Source: Paucibacter sediminis (GTDB lineage Bacteria; Pseudomonadota; Gammaproteobacteria; Burkholderiales; Burkholderiaceae_C). Taken from it: a DNA stretch of 64,000 bases. Of the stretch, positions 26,582-35,716 are shown one piece after another. Numbering within the stretch: the stretch's first letter is position 1; each line of letters opens with the position of its first letter. The notes beneath the pieces were generated by a model, which made no database searches, was not told the origin of the DNA, and was given only the letters and a program-made list of their open reading frames with translations. Position numbers and translations under genes: made by a program. The stretch is taken from assembly GCF_030254645.1 (NCBI RefSeq), contig NZ_CP116346.1:434001-498000 (forward strand), given 5' to 3'.

Positions 26582-28357
26582 ATGCCCGCCTCGAATCGCC
26601 GCCCGCCCGCCAAACCGCTGTGGGCGCCGGCCATCCTGTCCGTCCTGATGGGCTGCGCCGCTCCGGCCTGGGCCGCCAGCGAGGCCGACTCCGCACCGGC
26701 CGTGATCAGCAATTCGGCGATGGATGCGCCGCTGTTCTACCAGCTGCTGATCGGCGAGCTGGAGCTCAATGCCGGACAGGCCGGCACCGCCTACCAGGTG
26801 CTGCTGGACGCGGCGCGCCGCACCCAGGACCAGGCCCTGTTCAAGCGCGTGGTGAGCATTGCCCTGCAGGCACGCGCCGGCGAACAGGCACTGATCGCCG
26901 CCAAGGCATGGCGCGATGCCTCGCCCGATTCCATCGACGCCCATCAATCGCTGCTGCAGCTGCTGGCCCTGCTCAACAAGCCGGCGGAGGCTGCCGCGCC
27001 GCTGAAATCGCTGCTGGCCCTGACGCCGGCCGCGCAGCGCGGCGCGGTGCTGGCATCGCTGCCCCAGCTGTTCCAGCGCGCGCCCGAGCCCAAGCAGGTG
27101 CTGGCAGGCCTCAAGCCGACGCTGCAGGAGGCGGCCCAACAGCCCGACACCCGCATGATGGGCATGCTGGTGCTGGCCAAGCTGGAGCAGGTGGCCGATG
27201 AGGTCGACGGTGCGATGGCGCTGACCCGCAGCGCCGCCAGTGAATTCCCCGACGCCGAGGAGCCGCTGATCCTGGCCCTGGACCTGATGGGGCAGCGCGC
27301 CGAGGCCGAGACGCTGATCAGGTCGGCCCTGCAGGCCAAGCCCGACAACCACGGCCTGCGCCAGGCCTACGGCCGCGCCCTGGCGCGCGCCCAGCGCCCG
27401 GCCGATGCCGCACGCGAGTTCCGCCTGCTGACCGAGCAGATGCCCGACAACCCCTCGTCCTGGCTGGCGCTGGGTTCGCTGGAGCTGGAGCTGGGCCATG
27501 CCGAGGCGGCCGACGGCGCGCTGCGCAGCTTTCTGAAACGGCTGGAGGGCGACAAGGCGGCCGAGCCCGAGCTCAGCGATGCCGGCAAGGATGCGCGCCA
27601 GCAGGCCTGGCTGCTGCTGGCCCACGCGGCCGAGATGCGTGGCGAGCTGAAGGCGGCCGAGGCCTGGCTGCTGCGCGTGGATGCGCCGCAGCGCCAGATG
27701 GAAACCCAGCTGCGCCGCGCCTCGCTGCTGGCGCGGCAGGGCAAGCTGGCGCAGGCGCGCCAGCTCATCCAGGCCCTGCCCGGCGAACGCGAACAAGATC
27801 TGCGCGCCAAGCTGCTGGCCGAGGCCCAACTGCTGCGCGATGCGCGTGAATGGGCGCCGGCGCTGGACGTGCTGAGCAAGGCCAGCGAGCGCTTCCCGGA
27901 CGATGCCGATCTGATCTACGAGCGCTCGATGATGGCCGAGAAGCTGGGGCGCACCGCGGAGATGGAAGCGCTGCTGCGCAAGGTGATCGAACTGCGCCCC
28001 AGCCACTACCACGCCTACAACGCGCTGGGCTATTCGCTCGCCGATCGCAAGGAGCGCCTGCCCGAGGCACGCGAGCTGATCGCCAAGGCGCTCAGCTTCG
28101 CGCCGCAGGAGCCCTTCATCGTCGACAGCATGGGCTGGGTGGAGTACCGCATGGGCAAGCTCGACGAGGCCGAGCGTCTGCTGCGCCAGGCCTATGGCTC
28201 GCGCCCCGACGCCGAGATTGCCGCCCACCTGGGTGAGGTGCTGTGGGCGGCAGGCCAGCGCGACGAAGCCAAGCGCATCTGGGCCGAGGGCAGCAAGCGC
28301 GACCCCAAGAACGAAGCCCTGCGCGAGACCATGCAGCGCCTCAAAGCCAAGCCATGA
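26582..28357 (+). CDS. TPR-repeat envelope protein
   Basis: Protein of 591 aa with an N-terminal signal (hydrophobic stretch to about residue 25; LMGC could be a lipobox, so it may be a lipoprotein). The rest consists of tetratricopeptide-like helical repeats, for example RQAYGRALARAQRPADAARE and YHAYNALGYSLADRKERLPE; the last is typical of this family beside lolB. An AGGAG ribosome-binding sequence precedes the ATG. It overlaps lolB by 4 bp (ATGA), so a role in outer-membrane or lipoprotein biogenesis is plausible; this is inferred from context. Confidence 0.85.
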   Translation: MPASNRRPPAKPLWAPAILSVLMGCAAPAWAASEADSAPAVISNSAMDAPLFYQLLIGELELNAGQAGTAYQVLLDAARRTQDQALFKRVVSIALQARAGEQALIAAKAWRDASPDSIDAHQSLLQLLALLNKPAEAAAPLKSLLALTPAAQRGAVLASLPQLFQRAPEPKQVLAGLKPTLQEAAQQPDTRMMGMLVLAKLEQVADEVDGAMALTRSAASEFPDAEEPLILALDLMGQRAEAETLIRSALQAKPDNHGLRQAYGRALARAQRPADAAREFRLLTEQMPDNPSSWLALGSLELELGHAEAADGALRSFLKRLEGDKAAEPELSDAGKDARQQAWLLLAHAAEMRGELKAAEAWLLRVDAPQRQMETQLRRASLLARQGKLAQARQLIQALPGEREQDLRAKLLAEAQLLRDAREWAPALDVLSKASERFPDDADLIYERSMMAEKLGRTAEMEALLRKVIELRPSHYHAYNALGYSLADRKERLPEARELIAKALSFAPQEPFIVDSMGWVEYRMGKLDEAERLLRQAYGSRPDAEIAAHLGEVLWAAGQRDEAKRIWAEGSKRDPKNEALRETMQRLKAKP

Positions 28358-28899
28358 GGCGTGCACTCGCGCTTTGCGCCTGCATGGCCCTGGCGGCCTG
28401 CGTCAGCGTGCCGCCGCAACCGCAGCCCTATCAGGCCCAGGCCGAGGATCTGCGCCTGAGCGGCCGCCTGAGCGTGCAGGTGGCGGCACTCAACGGCGCC
28501 CGCGCCCAGGGCGGTAATGCCGGCTTCGAGCTGCAGGGCTCGGCCAAGGCCGGGCAACTGGAACTCAGCACCCCGCTGGGCAGCCTGCTGGCGCGCGCGC
28601 GCTGGAGCGGCAGCGAGGTGCTGCTGCAGACCCCCAGCGATGAACGCCGCTTCGACGATCTCGACGCCCTCACCCGCGAGCTGCTGGGCGAGGCCATTCC
28701 CATCGCCGCCATGTTCGACTGGCTGATGGGCCGCCCCTGGCCGCAGGCCGCGCACCTGCGCAGGCCCGGCGACGAGGCCGGCTTTCGGCAACTGGGCTGG
28801 GAGGTGGACCTGAGCCGCTACGAGGAGGGCCTGATCCTGGCCAGGCGCAGCACCGAACCCGAGGCCACGCTGCGCGTGCGCCTCGACCCCAAACCCTGA
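28354..28899 (+). CDS. lolB: outer-membrane lipoprotein receptor LolB
   Basis: Accepts lipoproteins from LolA and inserts them in the outer membrane, 181 aa. The signal peptide ends in a lipobox (MALAAC, acylated Cys at about residue 17). The mature part has the LolB pattern of beta strands: DLRLSGRLSVQVAA, then GNAGFELQGSAKAGQLELSTP, then SDERRFDDLDALTRELLGEA. It is linked by overlap to the TPR gene and lies 9 bp before ispE. Confidence 0.93.
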   Translation: MRRALALCACMALAACVSVPPQPQPYQAQAEDLRLSGRLSVQVAALNGARAQGGNAGFELQGSAKAGQLELSTPLGSLLARARWSGSEVLLQTPSDERRFDDLDALTRELLGEAIPIAAMFDWLMGRPWPQAAHLRRPGDEAGFRQLGWEVDLSRYEEGLILARRSTEPEATLRVRLDPKP

Positions 28900-28908
28900 C
28901 ACGCTGCC

Positions 28909-29835
28909 ATGCAAGCGCTCTACGACGTCCCGGCCCCGGCCAAGCTCAATCTCTTTCTGCATGTGGTGGGCAAGCGGCCCGACGGCTATCACCTGCTCGA
29001 ATCGGTCTTCGCGCTGATCGACTGGGCCGACACCCTGCACTTCGAGAAGCGCAGCGATGGCCAGCTGCTGCGCCATGACCGGGGCGACGCCCTGCCCGCC
29101 GACGACCTCTGCCTGCGCGCCGCGCGCGCCCTGCAGCGCGAGAGCGGCTGCGCGCTGGGCGCCGACATCCATATCGAGAAGCGCCTACCCGCCGGTGCCG
29201 GCATGGGCGGCGGCTCCTCGGATGCCGCCTCCACCCTGCTGGCGCTGAACCGGCTCTGGGGCCTGCACTGGCCGCGCGCGCGCCTGCTTCCGCTCGGTCT
29301 CAGCCTGGGTGCCGATGTGCCCTTCTTCCTGGGCGGCAGCAACGCCTTTGTCGAGGGCGTGGGCGAAATCCTGCACCCCATCGCACTGCCCGCCCAGACC
29401 CTGGCGGTGCTGAAACCGGCCACGAGCATAGGCACCAAGGAAATATTTTCGTCGCCGCTCTTGCAGAGATCAAAAAGCGTGGCTATAGTAGCGGGCTTTC
29501 CTGCACACAATAGCAGCGAAGACAAAACGAGGTCCGACTGGCTTGCCAGCGTGATTCAAGGTTGGGGTCGCAACGATTTGCAAGCCGCCGCCGAGCATCA
29601 CAGTACCGAAGTGAGTCAGGCGCTGCGACTGCTGCAAGACCGCTTCGGCAACAGCCGGATGACGGGCTCGGGCAGTGCGGTGTTTGCCAGAGTGTCAGGG
29701 GAGAAAGCATCACAAGATGCAGGCATGTCGAACCAGGCCATGGCGACAAATCTGGAGGATCTTCCTCCGGGATGGCTCGGAAAAATATGCCGCAGTTTGG
29801 ATGTTCATCCGCTTCGCGAATGGACTGAAGACTGA
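28909..29835 (+). CDS. ispE: 4-diphosphocytidyl-2-C-methyl-D-erythritol kinase IspE
   Basis: GHMP kinase of the MEP isoprenoid pathway, 308 aa. Motif PAPAKLNLFLHVVGKRPDGYH is at the N terminus, the ATP loop PAGAGMGGGSSDAASTLL near residue 95, and MTGSGSAVFARV near 250. A stretch near residues 180-210 (SKSVAIVAGFPAHNSSEDK) is encoded by visibly AT-richer DNA than the rest and contains a promoter-like sequence. tRNA-Gln and prs follow. Confidence 0.94.
   Translation: MQALYDVPAPAKLNLFLHVVGKRPDGYHLLESVFALIDWADTLHFEKRSDGQLLRHDRGDALPADDLCLRAARALQRESGCALGADIHIEKRLPAGAGMGGGSSDAASTLLALNRLWGLHWPRARLLPLGLSLGADVPFFLGGSNAFVEGVGEILHPIALPAQTLAVLKPATSIGTKEIFSSPLLQRSKSVAIVAGFPAHNSSEDKTRSDWLASVIQGWGRNDLQAAAEHHSTEVSQALRLLQDRFGNSRMTGSGSAVFARVSGEKASQDAGMSNQAMATNLEDLPPGWLGKICRSLDVHPLREWTED
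29461..29489 (+). promoter_or_regulatory. possible internal promoter within ispE
   Basis: TTGCAG (-35-like) and TATAGT (-10, five of six) are separated by exactly 17 bp in an AT-rich island of the coding sequence. It could drive tRNA-Gln and prs. Confidence 0.45.
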
Positions 29836-29875
29836 GTAAAGTTATGGGGTGCTGCAGCTCTGCAGTGTCCTGTGT

Positions 29876-29952
29876 AGGGGAGTCGCCAAGTTGGTTAAGG
29901 CATCGGATTTTGATTCCGACATGCGAAGGTTCGAATCCTTCTTCCCCTGCCA
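29876..29952 (+). tRNA. tRNA-Gln (TTG anticodon)
   Basis: A 77-nt cloverleaf: acceptor AGGGGAG pairs with TTCCCCT (one G-U), D-arm GCCAAGTTGGTTAAGGC, anticodon arm TCGGATTTTGATTCCGA with TTG, T-arm AAGGTTCGAATCCTT and encoded CCA. It lies between ispE and prs, a conserved arrangement in Burkholderiales. Confidence 0.97.
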
Positions 29953-30025
29953 AATTTCTTTTCCACCTCCGGGGCCTTGGCGCCCCGCTCGGCTGGCCAA
30001 AGGCCACTGACTCAAAGGATGGCCT

Positions 30026-30988
30026 GTGCTGCTCAATACCGTCCTCTTCACCGGTAACGCGAACCCGGTCCTCTCCCAAGAAATTGCCACCCATCTGGGC
30101 GTGGACCTCGGCAAGGCCGTGGTCGGTCGCTTCTCCGATGGCGAGGTGACGGTCGAGATCCAGCAGAACGTGCGTGCCCGCGACGTGTTCGTGATCCAGC
30201 CGACCTGCGCGCCGACCAACGAGAACCTGATGGAACTGCTCATCATGGTCGATGCCTTGAAGCGTGCCAGCGCACGCCGCATCACCGCGGTGATCCCCTA
30301 CTTCGGCTACGCCCGCCAAGACCGCCGCCCGCGCTCCACGCGCGTGCCGATCTCGGCCAAGGTGGTGGCCAATCTGCTGGAGACCGTGGGCGTCGAGCGC
30401 GTGCTCACCATGGACCTGCACGCCGACCAGATCCAGGGCTTCTTCGACATCCCGGTCGACAACATCTACGCCTCGCCGGTGCTGCTGTCGGACCTGAAGG
30501 CCCGCAACTATTCCAACCTGGTGGTGGTGAGCCCCGACGTCGGCGGCGTGGTGCGCGCCCGCGCCCTGGCCAAGCAGCTGGGCTGCGACCTGGCCATCAT
30601 CGACAAGCGCCGCCCCGCGGCCAATGTCTCCGAAGTGATGCATGTGATCGGCGAAATCGACGGCCGCAACTGCGTCATCATGGACGACATGATCGACACC
30701 GCCGGCACGCTGGTGAAGGCTGCCGAGGTGCTGAAGGACCGCGGCGCCAAGAGCGTGTTTGCCTATTGCACCCACCCCATCCTGTCCGGCCCGGCGATCG
30801 AGCGCATTTCCGGTTCGCACCTGGACGAGGTGGTGATCAGCAACACCATTCCCCTATCCGACGCGGCCAAGGCCTGCGGCAAGATCCGCCAGCTGTCGGT
30901 GGCCTTCCTGTTCGCCGAGACCATCCGCCGCATTTCGGACGGTGAGTCGGTGACCTCCTTGTTCTCGGAGCAGAACAACAACTTCTAA
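30026..30988 (+). CDS. prs: ribose-phosphate pyrophosphokinase
   Basis: Makes PRPP from ribose-5-phosphate and ATP, 320 aa. Conserved blocks: [20 protein letters not shown] (near residue 37), [10 protein letters not shown]-like [32 protein letters not shown] (near 92), [15 protein letters not shown], and the PRPP loop [17 protein letters not shown] (near 217). The start is GTG at 30026 preceded by AAAGGA; an ATG at 30019 is out of frame. PRPP feeds the his pathway encoded further on, as well as purine and pyrimidine synthesis. Confidence 0.97.
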   Translation: MLLNTVLFTGNANPVLSQEIATHLGVDLGKAVVGRFSDGEVTVEIQQNVRARDVFVIQPTCAPTNENLMELLIMVDALKRASARRITAVIPYFGYARQDRRPRSTRVPISAKVVANLLETVGVERVLTMDLHADQIQGFFDIPVDNIYASPVLLSDLKARNYSNLVVVSPDVGGVVRARALAKQLGCDLAIIDKRRPAANVSEVMHVIGEIDGRNCVIMDDMIDTAGTLVKAAEVLKDRGAKSVFAYCTHPILSGPAIERISGSHLDEVVISNTIPLSDAAKACGKIRQLSVAFLFAETIRRISDGESVTSLFSEQNNNF

Positions 30989-31029
30989 GACATTGGCGCC
31001 AGGCCCTCACGGGCGCGGCGTGATGAGCC

Positions 31030-31074
31030 GTGATCGCAAGATCACATTCCTTGAGCACCTGGTCGCGGGTGCTC
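31030..31074 (+). promoter_or_regulatory. two leader hairpins before rplY
   Basis: The prs-rplY gap holds two stems: GTGATC-GCAA-GATCAC (31030-31045) and GAGCACC / GGTGCTC (31053-31059 / 31068-31074). The second ends 20 bp before the rplY start, next to its ribosome-binding site. They could modulate rplY translation or attenuate read-through from prs. No T-run follows. Confidence 0.45.
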
Positions 31075-31094
31075 TATCCATTTTGGAGAACCAT

Positions 31095-31721
31095 ATGAAA
31101 TTCACCGCTTTCGAGCGCAAGCTGCAGGGGACCGGAGCGAGCCGCCGCCTGCGTATCTCGGGCAAGGTGCCTGCCATTGTGTACGGCGCTGGCGAACCCG
31201 CCACCATCGAGCTGGACCACAACGCGCTGTTCCACGCCATGAAGAAGGAAGCCTTCCACAGCTCCATCCTCGAGATGGAACTGAACGGCGCCGTCTCGCA
31301 AGTGCTGCTGCGTGATTACCAGATGCACCCCTACAAGCCGCAAGTCCTGCACGTGGACTTCCAGCGCGTGGACAGCACCACCAAGATCACCAAGAAGGTG
31401 CCCCTGCACTTCGTGGGCGAAGAGAACTCGCCGGCCGTCAAGCTGGACCACTGCACCGTCAACCACGTTGTGACGCAGCTGGAAATCACCTGCCTGGCCC
31501 AGCAGCTGCCCGAGTTCATCGAAGTGGACCTGAGCGGCCTGACCAAGGGTCATTCGGTGCACGTGAACGACATCAAGCTGGCCGACCACATCAAGGTCAA
31601 GGTCCACGGCAAGCCCAACCCCGTGATCGCCACGCCGGTTGAGCCGGTAGCCGAAGAGGTCATCGTGGTCGCCGCCGCTCCTGCCGACGACGGCAAGGGC
31701 AAGAAGAAGGGCAAGAAGTAA
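31095..31721 (+). CDS. rplY: 50S ribosomal protein L25 (long, Ctc-type)
   Basis: Binds 5S rRNA in the large subunit, 208 aa. The N-terminal L25 domain covers about residues 1-95 ([34 protein letters not shown]) and the C-terminal TL5/Ctc domain about 96-190, ending in a basic tail (GKGKKKGKK). The ATG at 31095 has GGAG upstream; the open frame starts at 30993. It is followed by a terminator. Confidence 0.96.
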   Translation: MKFTAFERKLQGTGASRRLRISGKVPAIVYGAGEPATIELDHNALFHAMKKEAFHSSILEMELNGAVSQVLLRDYQMHPYKPQVLHVDFQRVDSTTKITKKVPLHFVGEENSPAVKLDHCTVNHVVTQLEITCLAQQLPEFIEVDLSGLTKGHSVHVNDIKLADHIKVKVHGKPNPVIATPVEPVAEEVIVVAAAPADDGKGKKKGKK

Positions 31722-31750
31722 TTCCTGCTTCAGCCTCATCCAAAGGCACG

Positions 31751-31777
31751 AAGGCCCTGCTCTGCAGGGCCTTTTTT
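31751..31777 (+). terminator. rho-independent terminator after rplY
   Basis: Ten-bp stem AAGGCCCTGC / GCAGGGCCTT with a TCT loop, followed by T residues. Confidence 0.9.
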
Positions 31778-31806
31778 CTTGGCCTCTGCCATCGATAATC
31801 CCCGCC

Positions 31807-32442
31807 ATGATTCGACTCTTTGTGGGCCTGGGCAATCCCGGGCCAGAATACGAGGACACGCGCCACAACGCCGGCTTCTGGTGGATAGACGGCCTGGCGC
31901 GCGGCCTGGGTGCCCACCTGCAGGTGGAGCGCAGCTATTACGGCCTGGTGGCGCGCGTCAACAACGCGCCCGGCGCACCCGGCCCGATCTGGCTGCTGCA
32001 GCCCATGACCTTCATGAACCTCAGCGGCAAATCGGTGGCGGCGCTGGCGCGCTTCTTCAAGATCGCGCCCGAGGAGATCCTCGCCATCCATGACGAACTC
32101 GACATCGCGCCCGGCGAGATGAAGATGAAGCTGGGCGGCGGCAATGGCGGCCACAACGGGCTCAAGGACATGCAGGCCCAGCTCGGCTCGGCCAATTTCT
32201 GGCGCCTGCGCCTGGGTATCGGCCATCCCGGCATCAAGGCCGAGGTGGCCAACTATGTGCTGCGCAAGCCGCCGTTGGCGGAGCGCCAGGCGGTGGAGGA
32301 TTGCATTGGCAAGTCCTACCAGGCGGTGGAGCTGATGCTCAAGGGCGAGATGGACAAGGCGCTGGCCAAGATCCACGCCAAGCCGCCAAGGCCCAAGCCA
32401 CCCAAGCCGCCAGCGCCGGTGGGCACCGAAGTCGCATCATGA
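31807..32442 (+). CDS. pth: peptidyl-tRNA hydrolase
   Basis: Recycles peptidyl-tRNA released from ribosomes, 211 aa. Key blocks: [20 protein letters not shown], with catalytic His and Asn near residue 20; [12 protein letters not shown]; and [18 protein letters not shown] followed by [10 protein letters not shown], with catalytic Asp and His near 95-115. A proline/lysine-rich C-terminal tail ([16 protein letters not shown]) is longer than in E. coli. It overlaps the next gene by 4 bp (ATGA). Confidence 0.96.
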   Translation: MIRLFVGLGNPGPEYEDTRHNAGFWWIDGLARGLGAHLQVERSYYGLVARVNNAPGAPGPIWLLQPMTFMNLSGKSVAALARFFKIAPEEILAIHDELDIAPGEMKMKLGGGNGGHNGLKDMQAQLGSANFWRLRLGIGHPGIKAEVANYVLRKPPLAERQAVEDCIGKSYQAVELMLKGEMDKALAKIHAKPPRPKPPKPPAPVGTEVAS

Positions 32443-32888
32443 GCAAGGCGATCCGCCTGTTTAGCACCGCGCTGCTGCTGGCAGCCTGCGGCAGTGACGG
32501 ATCGTCGGCGCAGACCCAGCCGCAGAGCGCCACGATTTACCGCTGCGGCCCCGATGGACGCGAGCTGCGCGGCAGCCCCTGCCCGCTGGATGCCAAGGCC
32601 AGCGCGCAGACCCTGCAATACGACCAGCCCAGTAGTGCCCAGAGCGCCGAGGCCAGGCAGCGCGCCGCGCAGGAGGCCAAACAGGCCAACGCGATGGAGC
32701 AGGCCCGCCTCAAGCAGGAGGCCGAACAGCAGCGCCACGCGGCGCCGGCCACCGGCATCCATGGCCATCGCGGCGAAGCGTCGGCACGCGCCGCCAGCGC
32801 CGCCGCAGCGCAGCAGCCGTCCAAGCCCAAGCCGCCCAAGAAACCCAAAGCACCCAAGCTGCCCAAGGCGCCCGAGCCGAGCAACTGA
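32439..32888 (+). CDS. DUF4124-like lipoprotein, hypothetical
   Basis: Protein of 149 aa with a short lipoprotein signal ([17 protein letters not shown]). The mature N terminus ([19 protein letters not shown]) resembles the DUF4124 motif with two cysteines. A long Ala/Gln/Glu helix follows (about residues 65-105), then a Lys/Pro repeat tail ([17 protein letters not shown]). Coupled to pth by overlap. The function is unknown; the tail may bind peptidoglycan or be low-complexity. Confidence 0.72.
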   Translation: MSKAIRLFSTALLLAACGSDGSSAQTQPQSATIYRCGPDGRELRGSPCPLDAKASAQTLQYDQPSSAQSAEARQRAAQEAKQANAMEQARLKQEAEQQRHAAPATGIHGHRGEASARAASAAAAQQPSKPKPPKKPKAPKLPKAPEPSN

Positions 32889-32921
32889 GTTGGCTCAAAT
32901 GCCGCGCTGCACAAGCCCGGC

Positions 32922-32927
32922 TAGAAT
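32922..32927 (+). promoter_or_regulatory. -10 element for the cobalamin riboswitch transcript
   Basis: TAGAAT ends 7 bp before the first riboswitch base, so transcription would start at the edge of P1. No convincing -35 is seen 17 bp upstream. Confidence 0.45.
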
Positions 32928-32934
32928 GCCGCTC

Positions 32935-33168
32935 GTTGGTGCTCGCCCAGCCATTCATGTCTGGGCAGTTAAACGGGAATCAGAAGGGCGCGTCTCGCCG
33001 AGGCAAACCCAACCTGAGCTGTCCCCGCAACGGTAAGTGGATGGAGCCCTCAGTGCTCCAAGGCCCGTACAGCAATCCACTGGCGCAATCGCGCTGGGAA
33101 GGATGCGGCGCTTGAATCCACCAGCCCGGATACCGGCCAACAGGTGATGCATCGCGACGCGATGCGTC
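32935..33168 (+). ncRNA. cobalamin riboswitch with downstream hairpin
   Basis: AdoCbl-type leader RNA ahead of btuB. The B12 box is AGCCCGGATACCGGCC (near 33123-33138), with GGGAATCAG and CTGTCCCCGCAACGGTAA typical of the core. P1 pairs GTTGG (32935-32939) with CCAAC (33137-33141). A 10-bp hairpin (33146-33155 / 33159-33168) follows and is probably the expression platform. There is no T-run, so control of translation or Rho-dependent termination fits better than intrinsic termination. B12 should repress the downstream uptake and synthesis genes. Confidence 0.94.
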
Positions 33169-33223
33169 GATTCACAGGGGCCTGCGGGGAAGCTGGCACC
33201 TGGCTGTTTGCTGTCTGGATTCC

Positions 33224-35146
33224 ATGAGCTTTTCCTTCGCACGCGCGGCTTCCCTGCCTGCGCCTACCCACGCCCGTACCCTGCTGGCCCTGGCCGCTGC
33301 CACGCTGGCCATCCTCCCCCACGCCGCGCTCGCCCAAGGCGGCGCCGGCCCCAACAAGCTGGGCACCGTGGTGGTCACCGCCACCCGCTCGCCGATGAAG
33401 CTCAGCGAGGTGCTGGCCGATTTCACCGTCATCACGCGTGAAGACATCGAGCGCCAGGCCTTTGGCGGCATCGGCGACCTGCTGCGCAACGCCGGTTGCG
33501 TGGAGATGGTGCGCAACGGCGGCCCGGCGCTGAACACCTCGCTGTTCCTGCGCGGCGCCGATACCCGCCACACCGTGGTGCTGATCGACGGCGTGCGCGT
33601 CGACTCGCAGGCCAGCAGCGGCACCAGCTGGCTGGCGATCCCGATCTCGCAGGTCGAGCGCGTGGAAGTCCTGAAGGGCCCGGCCAGCGCGATCTACGGC
33701 TCCGATGCCGTCGGCGGCGTGGTGCAGATCATCACCCGCAAGGGCGGAAGCAAGACCCAGGCCGATCTGGGTCTGGGCTTCGGCAGCCTCGGCACGCGCA
33801 AGGCCGATGCCGGCATCACCGGCACGGCCGGCATCATCGACTACGCGCTCAGCGGTGCCGTCGAGCGCAGCGATGGCTTCAACGCCACCCTGGATCTGCC
33901 CGGCAGCTTCAGCTATGTGCCCGACCGCGACGGCTGGCGCAGCCACAACGTGAAGTTCCGCGTCGGCGCGCAGCTGAACGCCGAGCATCGCCTCGAAGCC
34001 ATCGCCCTGAAGAGTCATGCCGATGCGCAGTACGACAGCTCCAAGTCCAAGCCCCTCAACGACGACCACAGCATCCAGGACACCGAGGCCAAGCAGCTGA
34101 GCTGGAGCGCGCAATGGCTGCCGGCTCTGCAGACCCAGACCAGCCTGGGCGAATCGAGCGAGCGCTACGAGACCAAGCCCTCGCCCTACCTGACCAAGAC
34201 GCGCATCCGCAATCTGGCGCTGAACGGCAGCTACGAGTTCGCCAAGAACCGCCAGCTCAACTTCATCCTCGAGCGTCGCGAAGACCGGCTTGAAAACACC
34301 GGCCTGGTGGCCAGCCTGCACGGCGAGGATCAGCGTCATCAGAACGCCGCGGCGCTGGGCTGGCTGATGAGCGAAGGCGCGTTCAGCCTGCAAGCCCATG
34401 CCCGCCACGACCAGGACAGCCAGTTCGGCGGCGTCAACACCGGCACGCTGGCGCTGGGCTGGCTGCTCGCGCCCACGCTGCGCGTCGTCGGCTCGGCCGG
34501 CACGGCCTTCCGCGCGCCCTCGCTGTACCAGCGCGGCAGCGTCTACGGCCCCGACCTCGGCAAGCCCGGCGTCAAGCCGCTGGAGGCCGAGCATGGCCGC
34601 AATATCGAGTTCGGCCTCAAGTACAACGAAAGCCTGAACGAGGCCTCGATCACCGCCTACCGCAACCACGTCAAGGACCTGATCGTGTTCGGCGCCGCCG
34701 GCAGCTGCCAGAGCGCCTTCGGCTGCTATGCCAACGTCAGCAAGGCGCGCCTGCAGGGCGTCAGCCTGGCGGCGGGCACGCAGCTGGGGCCAGTGCGCCT
34801 CTCCGGCACGCTGGACCTCCAGGCGCCCAAGGACAAGAGCACCGACAAGCTGCTGGCACGCCGGGCCCGCGAATACGGCACCCTGCGCGCCGATACGACG
34901 CTGGGCGCCTGGGCGCTGGGCGCGGCCCTGCAAGCCTCGGGCAAGCGTTACGACGACGCCGCCAACACCAAGCCGCTGGCGGGCTATGGCCTGATCAATC
35001 TGGACGCGCAATACAAGCTCAGCAACGAGCTGCGCCTGCAGCTGAATCTGGACAACGCCTTCAACCGCGCCTACCAGACCGCGGGTGGCTTTGCCCAGGC
35101 GCCGCGCACCCTGTTCGTGGGCCTGCGCTACAGCCCCACGCTGTAA
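33224..35146 (+). CDS. btuB: TonB-dependent cobalamin receptor BtuB
   Basis: Outer-membrane B12 receptor of 640 aa. After the signal peptide (to about residue 38, ending ALAQ) comes a TonB box (GTVVVTATRSP), the plug domain (FTVITREDIERQAFGGIGDL; LKGPASAIYGSDAVGGVVQI) and a beta barrel ending in an aromatic-rich strand (TLFVGLRYSPTL). It is the first gene under the riboswitch. Cobinamide or other corrinoids may also be taken up. Confidence 0.94.
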   Translation: MSFSFARAASLPAPTHARTLLALAAATLAILPHAALAQGGAGPNKLGTVVVTATRSPMKLSEVLADFTVITREDIERQAFGGIGDLLRNAGCVEMVRNGGPALNTSLFLRGADTRHTVVLIDGVRVDSQASSGTSWLAIPISQVERVEVLKGPASAIYGSDAVGGVVQIITRKGGSKTQADLGLGFGSLGTRKADAGITGTAGIIDYALSGAVERSDGFNATLDLPGSFSYVPDRDGWRSHNVKFRVGAQLNAEHRLEAIALKSHADAQYDSSKSKPLNDDHSIQDTEAKQLSWSAQWLPALQTQTSLGESSERYETKPSPYLTKTRIRNLALNGSYEFAKNRQLNFILERREDRLENTGLVASLHGEDQRHQNAAALGWLMSEGAFSLQAHARHDQDSQFGGVNTGTLALGWLLAPTLRVVGSAGTAFRAPSLYQRGSVYGPDLGKPGVKPLEAEHGRNIEFGLKYNESLNEASITAYRNHVKDLIVFGAAGSCQSAFGCYANVSKARLQGVSLAAGTQLGPVRLSGTLDLQAPKDKSTDKLLARRAREYGTLRADTTLGAWALGAALQASGKRYDDAANTKPLAGYGLINLDAQYKLSNELRLQLNLDNAFNRAYQTAGGFAQAPRTLFVGLRYSPTL

Positions 35147-35155
35147 GCAGCGACG

Positions 35156-35716
35156 ATGGCCGCGCACCAGCTCATCGTCGGCGGCCAGCGCAGTGGCAAA
35201 TCGCGCCACGCCGAGGCCCTGGCGCTGCGCTGGCTGCGCGCCGCGGCCACGCACCGCGTCAGCGTGCTCGCCACCGCCGCCGCGCATGACGAGGAGATGC
35301 GCTCACGCATCGCCCGCCACCGCGCGGATCGGCCGGCCGGCTTCGCCACGCTGGAGGAGCAGCGCCACCTCAGCCGGGCGCTGGCCGCGGCCGACGCGCC
35401 CGGCCATCTGGTGGTGGTGGACTGCCTGACGCTGTGGCTCACCAACTGGCTGATGCCCTTCGAGGCCGAGCCCGACCTGCCGGGCTGGCAGCGCGAGCAG
35501 GCCGCCCTGCTGGCCCTGCTGCCGCGCCTGCAGGGGCCGGTGCTGTTCGTCTCCAACGAGGTCGGCTGGGGCGTCAGCCCGCTGTCCAGCGCGGTGCGCC
35601 ACTATGTGGACGAGCTGGGGCGGCTGAACCAGGCCATTGCCGCGCGCTGCGCGGACCTCACCCTGATGGTGGCCGGCCAGGCCTGGAGCCGGCCGGTCGA
35701 AGCGGAGTTGCCCTGA
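35156..35716 (+). CDS. cobU: adenosylcobinamide kinase / guanylyltransferase
   Basis: Phosphorylates adenosylcobinamide and converts it to AdoCbi-GDP, 186 aa (named cobP in the aerobic pathway). P-loop VGGQRSGKSRHAEAL at about residue 8, guanylyl-accepting region VLATAAAHDEEM, then VVVDCLTLWLTNWLM and VSNEVGWGVSPLS. It follows btuB by 9 bp and overlaps the btuF start by one base (TGATG). Confidence 0.95.
   Translation: MAAHQLIVGGQRSGKSRHAEALALRWLRAAATHRVSVLATAAAHDEEMRSRIARHRADRPAGFATLEEQRHLSRALAAADAPGHLVVVDCLTLWLTNWLMPFEAEPDLPGWQREQAALLALLPRLQGPVLFVSNEVGWGVSPLSSAVRHYVDELGRLNQAIAARCADLTLMVAGQAWSRPVEAELP

Noticed and set aside
33050-35287. A 745-codon frame on the minus strand across btuB
   Set aside because: It is antisense to an intact btuB and has a compositionally biased product with no recognisable domain.
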